Source of the DNA: Argentina anserina
Lineage: Eukaryota > Streptophyta > Magnoliopsida > Rosales > Rosaceae
Length of the DNA stretch: 64,000 nucleotides
Direction of reading: 5' to 3'
Assembly: GCF_933775445.1 (NCBI RefSeq)
Contig: NC_065876.1
Span: forward strand, 20,212,001-20,276,000
Positions within the stretch are counted from its first letter, which is position 1; every line of letters begins with the position of its first letter. Below the pieces are notes generated by a model. It was not told the DNA's origin. It did not search any database and was given only the letters and a program-made list of their open reading frames with translations. This document shows positions 37,646 through 50,285 of this stretch, piece by piece. A program made the position numbers and the translations under genes.

Positions 37646-38500
37646 AGGGCCGGCCATAGGGCGGTCAAGGAGGTGCGGCCGCACATGGCCCTCCGACCGG
37701 CAAGGGTCATCCGGCCGATAAGGGCTTGCAATTTTTTTTTCCAATAGAAATAAGGTATTTGACATATACTAAGCATGATCTATTTATAATCAAACAAAGT
37801 GGTTGGTGGATTGGCTACATACCAGATTTTATAATTAGAGTGACAATGAGGTTGGGGGTTCGATACGCGGGTTTGTGTTTTTTTTTCCTTTTTTCCCCTC
37901 TTATTAACTCCTTCCCTCATTCACTTTCCCTTTTAACTCATCTGACCTCTCTCTCTCTATCGGTTGTTTACTGTTCATGAATCATGATCAATAATCATTC
38001 ATTCATTCTCTTCTTCGGTTCTTCCCCATAATCCCTTTAATTAGTTCTCTCATTTGTATTGTTTTTGGATTAATATTTGATAATTGCTTTTAATCAATTT
38101 GGCCGGAAGCTTGACACTTTGAAGCAATCGGTGGAATCGAGACTTGAGATCGAGTTAGTTGTTTCTGTTTATTTTTCCAATTTCAGATGAGAGCCATAAG
38201 AACCCTTCTCCAATAATTCAATGGCATGTATTTCTCATCAAATGGGTTTATGATTCCTAGTGAAAAAGGATGTATCTTTTTGTTATGTTCTTGCTGGGTT
38301 TGCTTTAAATTATCTGATCCTTTCTGGGTTTTAACATAATTGACTGTATTTGGGTTTAACTCTTTGAGGATTTTAGTCTGTATCAGTGTATTGGGTATTC
38401 TGTGTTTAAGTTGAATGTAATAAATTTAGTAGCTTTTGGTTCAGAACAAGCTTCCATAGTAATAATTTGATTAAGAATTTAAGAGGTGGATGGTTTCATA
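37646..38500 (+). mobile_element. Possible hAT 5'-end fragment
   Basis: CAGGGCCGGCCATAGGG at 37,646, followed by GGTGCGGCCGCACATGGCCC, resembles the start of a plant hAT group with CAGGGCCGGC termini. The matching right end is not found in the window. A pyrimidine-rich leader-like stretch (37,900-38,030) follows without a transposase frame. A B-box-like GGGGTTCGATACGC at about 37,855 could instead point to a SINE. Extent and identity are tentative. Confidence 0.3.
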
Positions 38501-40429
38501 TCTTTAAGAATGATAGAGGCTATGTCAATTTAGGATCACAGAGATACATATGATTAGTTTCATACTTTCATAGAATTATATAGACGATTTATAATCATTG
38601 GCTGTCTCAAAAAATTTACCCCTGTTTTATATGTATGACATTGGTAATTGCTTGGTGAGTCCTAGGGACTGGATATTGGCCTAAGACATAAGTGAATATT
38701 GAATACCTGAGGCTTAGATCATCATTCTATGTGTTGATAAGACTTGTATGTTGGTGTGGTTGTAACTACATCAGATTCAAAGTGAGCTTAGATTACTTCA
38801 TACTAATGGCTTTAGATTATTTGTAATTTCCTTTTGAACAAAAAATGATGAAGTGTGCATGGAATTGGCTATGTTTAAATTGGCTATGTAGAGCAGAGTC
38901 ATTATCTTATATGTGTATAAGTAGATGCATGTAACTTTTTTCTTGTTAAATTTGACTAAAGTTGAGAAAATAATAAATTTTTGTTAAATTTCTATCGTTA
39001 TTTATAACTTAATTTGAGTCGAGGTAGGAGCATAGCTTATTAACCAATTAGTTATAGCTCATTCTTAGTTATTTATAACTACTAAGATAACTCTCATTGT
39101 CGGAGATATCCTTACTCAAACTACACTCTAACTAGCTTACATGTGGGAACGTCTTCAGTAAAAATCTAGAAATGATTACGTCATTTTCTATCTAAATGAC
39201 ATGGTAAAAGTGGGAAAAAAATAATACAAATTTTGCCTCATTTTACGAGACTATACAAAATAATACTATAATACCCATAAAAATATAATCTAAGGGAGAA
39301 AGTCGAGTGTAGTCGAGTAAGAGCCAACTATATATGGTAAACTACACTCATCAATCCTCCTCGAATAAAAGAGTGTTAAAAAGAAATAATCCGATCACAG
39401 CTGAAATGTCACGACAAGTACAAATCCCTCTGGGCCTCTCGCACGTATCTATAGAGGAGACTATACGGCTAGACAGAATGGTACTATGTTCTTTTGGGTG
39501 TTTTTTTTCTGTTCTCTTGTTTGTAGTTTGTTACCTGTTAGATAACCTTACCATTCGTTTGTTTTTTTCAATAATTCAACAGAGATTCGAGGTGTTGAGA
39601 TTACTGAAAAGAGAAGTTTAAGTGGCAAATAGCACAAGTGAAGAAGAAAGGACCGCTGTGTTCCAAATCTTTTGCACAATTTGCATTCATAATTGGCAAC
39701 GCGTTTGCCTTTGCAGTATCACACACAAATCACAAGGTAGAGATTTGTACATAACGAGAAAAATACAAAGGAGCTATCACACTAAATTTCCCCCAAGTCC
39801 CACAACCTTGCAATAGACTGCACATTACAAAGCTAAACCTCACACACACGCAAACCAAAACAGCAGGAAAATAGCATGAACGATTTTTGCAGCAATCATG
39901 CATTTGGTTGTACAGAACTGAAGTGAAACAAAGAGAGACCCAGTGATGTGTTCATATCATTCCTCCACAAACGCATTTTAGTTTCTCCACCAAAAGGCTC
40001 TGTATAGAAGACTAAAATTTAGCAAAAGCTACACAAAGACACAAATAATGTCTAAGTTGATAATTTCACAAATTAAGCAACATGATTGTGAAATACAGAG
40101 ATTTCCTAACTGTGCAACTTAGACTTCCTACAATTCTTGACTAAGAAACCTCTTATTGAAACAAGTGGGTGTACTTTCTCAGGTAAACCTGAGTAGAAAT
40201 GCATGCAGACCGAATTCTCAAAGATCTATCTATCTAGCCAAGAAGAGAGATTAACATTTGTTAAATACTATAGAGAATAAATATTGTTAAAATCATTGTT
40301 CAAGTAATTCTTTTAAATCAAAAACCTGTATCAGTTAGGATTATCTGAAGGTTAAACAAAGCGTTTATAAGTTTTACAAATGAATAATCCCAACCAGGCA
40401 AGAATGGACATGCAAATATATAAACCTGT
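38501..40429. other. Unassigned intergenic region
   Basis: Long AT-rich spacer. The right third probably includes the 3' UTR of MOZART1 (minus strand). The 95-residue frame at 39,334-39,621 and its neighbours have no family signature. No repeat pair was found. Confidence 0.4.
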
Positions 40430-40642
40430 TCACATTACATCATGAGCAGCATCCTGCGGTGGCCCGAGGTCATTTCGGAGCTCCTTGACAACAGCAGCTA
40501 ACGCCTCAGGGTTGAGACCCAAATCACACAGTGCAATAAGGATGGAGAGGGTGTGACGATCAAGCCCTGTCTCAAGAATGTTCGACATCTGAAATGCTAG
40601 GTCTAGAGACTCCCGGGCCGTCTTTGCAGCATCCGCATCCAT
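40430..40642 (-). CDS. MZT1: Mitotic-spindle organizing protein 1 (MOZART1/GIP)
   Basis: Encodes a 70-residue protein of the MOZART1 family, small helical subunits of the gamma-tubulin complex needed for microtubule nucleation and, in plants, also found at the nuclear envelope. The family core is intact: TARESLDLAFQMSNILETGL, then DRHTLSILIALCDLGLNPEA and LAAVVKELR. The start at 40,642 (MDADAAKTARES) fits the usual length of about 70-73 residues. An acceptor-like CTCTACAG lies 9-10 bases upstream of the start, so the 5' UTR is probably split, with a first exon perhaps near 41,880-42,010. The coding part is a single exon. No lesion is seen. Confidence 0.95.
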   Translation of the reverse strand: MDADAAKTARESLDLAFQMSNILETGLDRHTLSILIALCDLGLNPEALAAVVKELRNDLGPPQDAAHDVM

Positions 40643-42095
40643 ATGAAGAAGCTGTAGAGAAAGTACGCAGGAAAAGAAAGATGAGAAAATATCCATTGTA
40701 AATAATTCTGAAGAATAAAGACCGTCATATCACAAAGATAAAAGTCCAGCAAATCAATACATCTACACTCAATATCTAGTGCATATATTTTACGTTCTTC
40801 ACAAATCTATCATTGAATGTGCTTTAACTAGTGAGTCACAAATGATGTAAAGAGATTGAGAGAATGACGCCGGTTATGGCCAGTAAATATACCGCAATTC
40901 AAGAATCCTAATCAATAATAAAACAAAAGTCAAGTAAAGAATATCTAGTTCTTAATGTAATTGAAGATAGTGAAGTACCCTAGAAATATCTAATCTAAAA
41001 GCCATAAGATAACAATTATATACTTGCGACTTGCAACACGACGACTGATGATGTCGATTGATAGCCAAAACACCCCTCCTTCGGTAGCACCTTTTAACTT
41101 GAAATCTTTTGCAGTTGACCCAATTACGATATTGAGTAAGTTCAGATCTTTTGGTAACTAGATGTGTTCAGATGTTTTGGTAACCAGATGCATCTTGCAA
41201 ACCCCATGTCAGACTTCTTATGCAAGTACATTCCAGAATGTACTAAGAACACGAACTTCTATGGGGCGGACCTAGAGGATGAGCATGGATAGATTTTATG
41301 CATTTGATTTCTAATATTTCTAATCGTAACTAAATCTTCAATATTTCATTTCTGTAGGGGAATTGAAGCAGAACAGCTAGTAAACAATATCTTCGGTTTA
41401 CTAAAGACAAATAAATTGTTTTAGCCCGGTGGAAACAAAATGCTTTTCCTAAGGAATTTTTAATGGTTAGGTTCGGTTTCGGTCGGAAACCGAAACGATG
41501 CGATTCAAGGTATAGACCTGCAGATCTAAAGAAGAAGAGCTGAAGAACTTGAAAAAAAACAGGAAGAGAAATAAGAAAGTGAAATACAGAGGTCTTGTTC
41601 TTCCTTGATTGAAATTCTTAAGTTCATATAAATAAATAATTCACATAAAGCATTCATTACAGACACAAACAAAAGGATAATTCCATTCGAAATTGAAATC
41701 GGCAAATCATTTGTTGCATCGCTGCAATCCAATTCTTGTTAGAATCACAAAACGGGCATTTTGCTGTTGGTTCCTTGATTGAAACACAGACAAAAACAAA
41801 AATATTTACAGGCATTTCAGTTCATCCAACACAACTTACACAAGTTCAGAAGAGAGTAAAAAGAACTTTCCTGTAGCTCAATTCGGCTTCAAAATGGGCT
41901 ACTCTTGAGGAACTAGGGTTTGGAAAATTGGGTTATGGGGTGGGATGAGTGAGAACTGAGATTTTGTGAATTTTTGGGGATGGAGGCGCTCAAGAGAGTG
42001 AATCAAGGGAGGGAATGTCGAAATGGTTCTATTTTTTTTGTTTTATTCTACCTGACGCAAAATAATGTAATAAATTTAACGTTTGTACACCAGTT
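40643..42095. other. 5' region of MOZART1: leader intron and promoter
   Basis: AT-rich sequence with no other gene. It most likely contains the MOZART1 5' UTR intron and first non-coding exon. On the minus strand 42,010-41,880 is C-rich and leader-like. Confidence 0.4.
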
Positions 42096-42099
42096 AGTA

Positions 42100-42175
42100 A
42101 CTGCAAAGGTGCTTTGGTGGTAAGTATAGCTAGGAACGCGCAAGAGGGGCAGGGTTCAAATCCTACCTTTTTTTA
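42100..42175 (+). mobile_element. tRNA-like (SINE-type) fragment
   Basis: GGTGCTTTGGTGGTAAG (A-box-like) is followed about 40 bp later by GGGTTCAAATCC, a good B box, then a T tract. The layout resembles a tRNA-derived SINE head. No tRNA cloverleaf can be completed and no SINE tail or target duplication is evident. Confidence 0.35.
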
Positions 42176-42201
42176 AAAAATCTTATTTTGAATGGTATTT
42201 T

Positions 42202-42738
42202 TAGGGGCGTGCATCCGTCACTACGATTCGGTTTTAAACAAAATTCATGCTCAATCCGCACAGTTCAGTTCAGATTTTTTTGTTATACCGTAAATTACGT
42301 AATATTAGACATTAATTTCAAATTACAAAGTTTAATATCAATATGAAAAATAAAAGGTCCAATTGATTATTCCAAGTCTAATTGATTCTAACGTTTCCAT
42401 AATCCATATTTAGCTCAAGTACAAACAAAGTAATAGAGGGCTGTAAGTTTTTTATTTTTTTTACCCAAGAGGTGTAAGATTGTTCAAGTTAATTAGGTTT
42501 ACGCTTTAGGTTTACCTTTTTTATAAGAGAAGTAAAAATATACCAAAATTATAATGTTGACTATTGACTTCGGGTTATTTGGGTCGGTTCAGTTTCATTC
42601 ATTTTATGAAAGACTGAATCTAAAACTCAACCCAAATATAATCGGTTTGGTTTGTTTTATAGGTTTTTAGTTTTTTTTCGGATCCGGTTTGAATTCGGAT
42701 ATAATTTTTCGGTTTTCGGGTATACGTGTCCACCCCTA
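42202..42738. mobile_element. hAT-like non-autonomous element
   Basis: The left end TAGGGGCGTGCATCC pairs with the right end, whose reverse complement is TAGGGGTGGACACG. It is flanked by 8-bp repeats GGTATTTT (42,194-42,201) and GATATTTT (42,739-42,746), 7 of 8 identical. The interior has CGGTTTGG/TTTTCGG blocks like those in the 27,408-29,615 element, suggesting a related family. 537 bp, no coding capacity. It lies in the upstream flank of MOZART1. Confidence 0.75.
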
Positions 42739-42746
42739 GATATTTT

Positions 42747-43724
42747 TGTTGTTTGGTATGCTCACGATATACATATATGAATACCGTAGCTGAGCCAAAT
42801 ACATACCATCTATACGACTGAGCCGAGCCGAATGTTCGGTTAGCCGAATGTTTGGCTCAATATGATCCGGTCGATTCAAATCTCGGTCGAGTTTAGTAAA
42901 TTCTGCCCAAAATGCCTGCCTTACATTTTCTTCCCCAGGATCAAATAAAACCATCGATAAATACCTTACACATGGTGAGCAAAAATGTAGGCTGTGTGCC
43001 TCTGAGTGAAGGAAAAGATATTCTATTACTTAATAATCCTTGATTGGAGCTAAGCATTCTTAATTAATCATACTATTCTATGATGTCAATCTTAACGAGA
43101 AACAAAAAAAATTAGAAATTGGGAAGTTCTCCTAGCATACCTTATGCAATGGAAGGTACACCATGTTCCAATTGTCTATTGAGAACACAAGGGGCTTATA
43201 CACAAAGCTTGGTTAAATTAGCCTATGCCTGAACTTGAAATTTGTTCATCAGCCAAACATGTCCAGTCTTGATGTTAAATAATTATCAACCATAAAGGTC
43301 AGAAACAAATAGGTAATAGCAAGCAAACAAGAAGCTCAATCAAAACAAAAATGAGAACACATCCAAGTTTAAGAAACCAAAAAACAAAAATAAAACCTGA
43401 CGATTATAAATCAAGGATCAAAACTGAACAAGGAATATAAGAATCAGATCTGAACGTCACCGACGCGTCTATAATAAAACAGATTCATACAATCTAATAT
43501 ACATTATGAGACCAGCATAATTTCATCTATCTACTGGTTCCAAAGTAAACCATGTCCCTCATCTACCCATTTAGAACATGTCATTCCTAAAAACCAAGGT
43601 CTATCAACCTCAGTTTGGAATCCATATAAACCTATTCCCCACATAATACAATTGTGATAAAGGCATAGATCAATGAAACTAAATCAGCTTCTACCAAATA
43701 ATCATCACTATTGGAAAGACTGAT
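42747..43724. other. Unassigned intergenic region
   Basis: No gene or repeat recognised. A 72-residue minus-strand frame at 42,736-42,954 overlaps the element end and is not supported. Confidence 0.4.
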
Positions 43725-43732
43725 ATATAAAT

Positions 43733-44175
43733 CAAGGTTCTAACTTCTAAAAGACATTAGGCGCTAGTCGGGTGGAAAGATGGGGGGGGGGGGGGGGGGG
43801 GGCGGGGACTAGCGCCTACAGAACTAGTCGGGGGACTAGGCGGTTTAAAATCTTTTATTTTTTTCTAATATTTATTACATGTACATATATACACTAAAAA
43901 ATATTAGAGGTATTATAATGTTCGAAATGAGTATTTTTACTCAAATATGAATAAAATACTTAACAACAATGAGTTAATGAGTTCTTAGAACTTAGAAGTT
44001 AGAAAACATAAACATATAAAAAATAGTGCATAATCGCCGTTAATTAGGCAGACTAGTTGGTCGATTAGGCAGATTAATCGGCTGATTTACAGCCTAGCGC
44101 CTAACTTCGGGGACTAGCCTTAATTGAAACGGTGAGGCACCGCCTAGCGCCTAAGCGGAGATTTTTAGAACCATG
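43733..44175. mobile_element. hAT-type MITE with CTAGGCG-rich interior
   Basis: The left end CAAGGTTCTAA pairs with the right end, whose reverse complement is CATGGTTCTAAAAATC. It is flanked by 8-bp repeats ATATAAAT (43,725-43,732) and ATGTAAAT (44,176-44,183), 7 of 8 identical. The interior repeats ACTAGCGCC, CTAGGCGG and TTAGGCAGACTAG blocks and includes a G21 run. 443 bp, no coding capacity. Confidence 0.75.
43782..43802. repeat. G21 homopolymer
   Basis: Longest G run in the window, inside the 43,733-44,175 element. Confidence 0.9.
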
Positions 44176-45470
44176 ATGTAAATACAATACAAATTGATAT
44201 ACAAACACATACATACAATACTCTTCTATTTCAAATTATTACCACCAATTAATGAAAACCAAAAACACCTCCAATACATAAGAAAATTAAACCAAATCAA
44301 AATCTCACCCCAAAATATAACGAAAAACCCAGAGGTTTTTTTAATCAAGATTTGTTCATTGAAAAACGAATGATGCAAAGAGTTATAGGATAGGTAGAGA
44401 TAAAATTATCCTATAGGACCTCAGGAGTGATACGACCCAAACCTTTTATCCTTACGGTTTCACTTTTATCTTTTACTCGTATCGACAATCATTCTAAGTG
44501 TAGCGACTCTACAAGTTGACTTTTTGATGTGTAAGTTTTTCGAGAAAACTTCATTCACGAAAGTTGTAGAGCTCGTCGATATACATTTGTAGACATGCAG
44601 CATGCTTAAAATAGTTATCGTATGTAAAAGTTGTTAGCAACCAAGTTTAAATATCGAAATTTGGATTAAAGTGGTTGCAAGGACAAATTGGTAATTCAAC
44701 AATTTCACCCTACCCTTTTAAATTTTTCTTCTTCTCTCACCCGACCGCATTTTGTTTTCTTTCCTTCTTCTCCTCTCTTTCTTCTTTTCTCCTCCCTGAG
44801 CTCATCCTTCCTCCTCTGCTGTTAGTGTCACGGACACGAACTCCGACTAGCATCTCCTTAGACCATCACCACCATTCTCACTCTCGTCGAGCTCTGAAAT
44901 AGCCCTAAAATTGTTGTGGGATTTGGGCAAGTTTTCCCTTGGATCAAATTGGAGACGAATCGAGCAATCAAAGCACCACCGTAGCAAATCGGAGCTTCAG
45001 TTATCTTCCCTTCTTCCTCCCTAATAAATCATTTTCCCCTCATCAAATTCTAAGTCCTTTCCCTTCCATTTTTCAAGAGACCAGTCCTAATTTCCGTTTC
45101 TCTTTCTGTTTTGGATCATATCAAGAAACCACCATCTCCGACGAGTCTCTTCTCATTCCGAACGATGAGGCAAGCTTGGGGAAAAGCCAGAAACTTCTGG
45201 GCAAAAGCGGAACACAACGATGAGTGGAGTTGCAGTTGTTATGAGTTATGCCGCAAGTGTGAGTCTAGGAAGAGAGCAGAGTCACTGTTCCTTGGTTCAT
45301 TTCGATAAGGGACTAGTTACCGAGGGACAGAAGGTTCGTTGCACTTGGGATACGTGAGGAATGGTTTGGTCATCATCAGGCTTAGGCCTTCAACTGTGAG
45401 TGGACTTTTATTTTGAATTATATGCATGCAAGTTTGTTTTCGATTAATTGGTTTCGCAATACACACACAT

Positions 45471-45731
45471 GGAATTTCTATTTACTCATTCTTAAATAAA
45501 AAGAGGTATATAAACATATAATAAGCCATGATCCATATTTTGATATTTGTCGTTTAATCATTCGAGAATGAGATTCTTAGAAATTACTATAGTTGATTGT
45601 CCTTTAAATATTTATTTCGAAAATGAGCTTCCAAAAAACCATGTTATTTGATTAGTTATGCAGAAATGTGATTTCTGGAAAACTATGATGCTATAGATTT
45701 AATTACTTTACTTATTGAGTTGGTTGGTTAT

Positions 45732-45775
<44 letters not shown>

Positions 45776-46077
45776 TAAGGAATTTCTATTTACTCGTTGT
45801 AAAATAAAAACAAGGTATATAAACATATAATAAGCCATGATCCATATTTGATATTTGTCGTTTAATTATTCAAGAATGAGATTATTGGAAATTACTATAG
45901 TTAATTGTCCTTTAAATATTTATTTCGGAAATGGGATTTCTAGAAAACCATGTTATTTAATTAGTTATTCAGAAATGTGATTTTCTGGAAAACTATGATG
46001 TTATCTGAATTACCAGAAATGGGATCCGAGAAATAATATATATTTAATTACTTTACTTATTGAGTTGGTTGGTTATG
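45471..46077. repeat. Internal tandem duplication (308-bp period) in LTR A with (TA)n spacer
   Basis: Copies begin GGAATTTCTATTTACTC at 45,471 and 45,779. Both contain ATATAATAAGCCATGATCC and CCTTTAAATATTTATTTCG. A (TA)n tract of about 38 bp (45,734-45,771) separates them. LTR B does not show this duplication, so it arose in copy A. Confidence 0.85.
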
Positions 46078-46349
46078 GCTGGTGATTTGTTGTTAAATCT
46101 AAAAAGGGTTTTTTAGTATATGATGTTGAGTGGATCATGGTTATATATAGGATATGTAGAGACACTAGAAGAAAGGGGATGAACTAGCAGAATTTATCTA
46201 TATTTTTTTTCATACGGTTGAGAATCATATCATGTGATATCCCTTTTTCACCTAGGAGGCGATGTGGTATAGTCGGCAATACCACGAAAGCCCAATACCA
46301 TATCCGTTAGTGTGACGTGACTGGGAGTATGAGAGCATTTATGATTGCC

Positions 46350-46365
46350 GGGGGGGGGGGGGGGG
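46350..46365. repeat. G16 homopolymer in LTR A
   Basis: The matching positions in LTR B read CCCAGGGGGCATACT and GTAGGGGCATATTG, with only 4-5 G. The run is therefore an expansion specific to this copy. Confidence 0.85.
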
Positions 46366-46662
46366 CATATTGTATGAGATAGAAGAGAGGGAATGAACCA
46401 GCAGATTTCTTATGATATCCCTTTTCCGCCTGGGAGGCAATGTGATATATCTAGAAATATCATGAAAACCCAATACCCTCTTTGTTAAGGTCACGTGACA
46501 GTATTAGGAGTTTGGGAGTATTATTGTTGTCCAGGGGCATACTATATGGCATTATGACATTATTATGACTAGCGGGGCTAGTCCATTTTCTAGAACCCGA
46601 AGAGAGGGGATGAACTGGCAGTGTTACAGATGTTATTGAGACATTAGAAGAGAGAGGATAAA

Positions 46663-49434
46663 TGATACGCCTTGAATCTTTTACCCCTACTTACGATTTG
46701 TACTCTTTCCTTTTACTTTGATCAAGAGTCGTACTAAGTGTAGCGATTCTAAAAATTGACTTTTTGATGCGTAAGTTTTTCGAGAAAACTTCCTCACAAA
46801 AGTTGTAGAACGCATCGATACGAGTTCCTAAACACACGGTACGCCCAAATTGGAGTCCGTATGAAAGAGTTACGAATTAAAAAGGAATTGGGGCGTTTTT
46901 GAAAAATAGTATAAATAAAGAGTTGAAAAGAGGAAATATCAGAAATTCGAAAATCAAAATTTGGGCTCCACTGTTCATCCCCGATCTAGAAATTTTTTTC
47001 CGGCGCCGATCTCCGCCTTCCGACCACCAATTGGCACGTCACTGGTCTCGTTCGAACCGACTCCCTCATTCTACATCGTTTGGGACAAGTCTCGACTTGT
47101 TGACCACCGTGCGGGACACAACAACGACCACAAGATCCGGCAAAAGTCAATGTTGTCGTGTGGCCTCCTTCCGGTGACACGGATCTCGGGGCTGCTACAA
47201 ATCGATATTATCCTTCACTCTGGGTTCGAATCGATTGGAGTTAGGCGACGATTTAGCCTGTATCATGAATTTGAATCTAGTATACTGTTCCAGAGTTCCT
47301 CCACATTTTCCGGCCACTTCCCAGCCGATTTGGTCATCGGTGCATGTATTAAAAATGTGTGTATTTTCGTCTAATATACAACTTTTATGTTGGAGTCAAG
47401 TGATTTTGGAGAGGTTGGAGAGGTGATTTTTGGAACAGTGGGTTGCTCCATTGATTAGCTATTGTCGATATGATCCTAACGGCATATTATTTGTCAATTT
47501 TGGATATTAGATGAATGTTTTGGAAATGATTCATAATTGTGAATCTCGATGGATTCTCGTATATTGATTTTGTAATATTGTTCTGAGATTTAGGATGACA
47601 TATGGGTAGTCCACTTGACGAGGATCCTCACGCCGGGCACTGCTAGCATTATACGGTGAGTGGACATTGCTTTTAAATATATATGCATGCAATTTTATTT
47701 TTAGAAATTATCAGGTAATTTTCTTGTATTGAAATTGTTGCTTGCTATGGGATTGTCTTGGTTGATGATGGATTTTCTTTTTGTTATGGTTGTGATTTCA
47801 ATTGTCAGTAGTGTTATGAGTGGTGTGTTTGTGGTGTGGTTGGTATAGTAATTTTCAAAAATGGATAAATGTTTGGTGTCGCGTGACCGTCCGGGTTGTG
47901 GATTTTATTATTTCAGTTATTCAGTTGATTCGTATTGATGAGTGGTATGATATGGGTTCCCATTTTTAGTGGGACACAATAATTATTGTTGAGTTAGAGA
48001 AGGGTGTTGGTCACATGTTACCAAGTGATACTCGGGGTTGTTTATTGGTTGTGATGGAGATGGTATGAGGTATATTGAGACACTAGAAGAGTGTGGATGA
48101 ACTAGTGGTCTCACCGGTATGTGAAGCTAGAATAGAGGATGAACTAGCAGGCTTATATTTTTATTTTCATACAGTTGAGAACCGTATCTTGTGATATCCC
48201 TTTTCCGCCTGGGAGGCGATGTGGTATAGTCGACAATACCACGACATCCTAATACCCTCTCCATTAGCGCGACGTGACAATATTAGGAGCCTGAGAGTAT
48301 TATTGTTGCCCAGGGGGCATACTATATGATATGAATCATTTCACTAGAACTAGAACAGAGGAGATGAATCGGTAGTGTTCTGATGTTATTGAGAGTATTG
48401 TTGATTGCGTAGGGGCATATTGTATGATGATATCGGAAGAGAGGAGATGAACTTGTAGTGTTGTATATTCTACGTGGTCACTAGAAGAGAGAGGATGCAC
48501 CAGTGGACGACAAATATACATTCAGAGAGTGAGAGATTACTTTTGGTGACTCGTATGGTGTTGTTGCAGTCTGGTCTTTTCCTTTGGGTGTGTTGTGATG
48601 GGCATGTGTGTAGATTTGATTTGACGATATTATTATCTTAACCACTTTTGTTTTGGGAAAGTAAGTTGGAGAGTGATAGTTTTCACAGATCTCTGATTGT
48701 ACTAGTGGACTTCAGTCATATATATTCAGAGAGTAAGGAGATGTGCGTGATACTTGTATTGTGTGAGTTGTGGTCTCGCTTTGGTTTATGAGTGATATGA
48801 CGACATGCGTGTAAGGTTCATTGTTGCTTTATTAGTGTGTTTGACTGTTTCTATTTTTGAGATCGAGAGTGGTAATTATCAATCTTTGTCAAATTTATAT
48901 TGGAATGTGGTCTCTAGGAATGAGTTTTGGAATCATGTTATTTTATAACTCACTGATCGCATGCACGTTTATCTATATTATTAAAATGGAGAAGTATTAA
49001 ATGTTTTATTTTACCTTAATTGTAAATTTTGATTTATTATTTTATGTCCACTCACTATAATGGGGTTTTCATTTTTTAAACTACTTTTCCCTGGGCCCTT
49101 TGTTTTCAACCACCCAGTATGTAGGGAAAGCATGAGGGGGTCAATAGTACATGGAGTGAGACATAGTCATCCTTGCAGCTTCCGTTAGTTTAGTTGTAAG
49201 GTTATAGGTTTGCTTTGAAAACTTTGAGTTTGTGGTGGAGATTGGTCATGCGTTGGGCACGGAGGCGCTAGATGTTGAGGTTTGATGTGTTAATATAGAA
49301 GTGTCGTTTTTGTGCAGGAAAGGTCGACTATTTCCAGAGAGACTATGCCGAAATTTTTAGTATGCCTCATTTGATATTGGTCTTCGCACAACTTACCCTA
49401 GATATTAGATTTTTGTTTTGGGCGGGTCGTGTCA
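46663..49434 (+). mobile_element. Solo LTR B nested in LTR A, same family
   Basis: Starts TGATACGCCTTGAATC and ends GGGCGGGTCGTGTCA. A perfect 5-bp target duplication ATAAA flanks it (46,658-46,662 and 49,435-49,439). Removing it restores continuity of LTR A (AGAGAGGATAAA followed by TAGTGATC, parallel to AGAGAGGATGCACCAGTGG within B itself). Length 2,772 bp. No coding or primer-binding sequence, so it formed by recombination between the two LTRs of a full element. The 137-residue frame at 46,961-47,374 has no family signature. Confidence 0.9.
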
Positions 49435-50285
49435 ATAAAATAGTGATCTCTTGTGAGTATGATTCTGGAAGAGAGGGGATGAACCGACAACGTTACAGAT
49501 GTCATTGAGTCGTTAAAAGAGAGGCATGTACTAGTGGATATAGATTCAGAGAGTGAGGAGATATACTTGTGACTTGTAGGAGTGTAGATGTAGTCATGTA
49601 TGTATCTTTGTGTTGCGAGTGATATGACAGGCGTGTGTGTGAAGTTTTGTTTCTACTATATTATTATTATTTTGACTGCTTCTGATTTTGAAAACGCGAG
49701 TTGGTGATCGATAGTCCTTGTGAGTTTCGTACTTGAAGTTGGGTTCTGAAAATGAACGTATGATATTATAAGATGAAATCACGTTTACTTTTATAACTCA
49801 TTGATCACGTGCACGTTTATTTATATTATCAAGTGGAAAAATATTAAACGTTTCATTTTTACCTTAATCGTAAGTTTGATTTATTATTTTATATTATGTT
49901 CACTCACTCTAACATAGTTTTTTTTTTAAACTACTTTTCCCTGGGCCCTTTATTTTCAATGATCCATTTTGCAGGAAAAGCTTAATGAGGTCAAATGTAC
50001 CAGAAGTGAGGCATAGTCAACTTTGCAGCTTCCGCTAAATTAGTTGTGAAATTTTAGTACTACTCTGAGAATCCTAAATTATGTAGTATCGTGTACTCTA
50101 AATATTGGCTGTGGTTGTAGAGTTTGGAGAATTATAAGGAGCATGGTGGCTCTTGGTGTTAAGGTTGGATGTGTTAATATAAAAGTGTCGTTCCGAAATT
50201 TTTAGTATATTCTTTTGATAATGGTCACAACACAATTTATTCTAGATATTTTAAGTTGTTATTTGAGACGAGTCGTGTCAAGAAG

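Larger units (their letters stand above)
44428..50280 (+). mobile_element. Solo LTR A (gypsy-type), interrupted by nested solo LTR B
   Basis: Begins TGATACGACCCAAACC and ends GAGTCGTGTCA. The termini are mutually inverted (TGATACGACC versus TGACACGACT on the reverse). The flanks AGGAG (44,423-44,427) and AGAAG (50,281-50,285) form a 5-bp target duplication with one mismatch. Without the nested element it is about 3.1 kb. No primer-binding site or gag/pol is attached, so it is a solo LTR. Shared blocks with LTR B include TTGACTTTTTGATG(T/C)GTAAG, GGGAGGC(G)ATGTGGTATA and CTACTTTTCCCTGGGCCC. It contains an internal 308-bp tandem duplication, a (TA)n tract and a G16 run. Short frames within it (for example 44,939-45,223) are not gene-like. 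Confidence 0.85.

Noticed and set aside
42100..42175. tRNA gene
   Set aside because: A- and B-box-like motifs are present, but acceptor and anticodon stems cannot be paired; kept only as a weak SINE-type fragment.
44675..45308. Overlapping plus-strand frames (75-94 residues) in LTR A
   Set aside because: They lie in an LTR leader-like pyrimidine-rich region, have no family motifs, and are not preserved as frames in LTR B.
46899..47426. Plus-strand frames up to 137 residues in LTR B
   Set aside because: Same position class as those in LTR A but with unrelated peptides; chance frames in an LTR.
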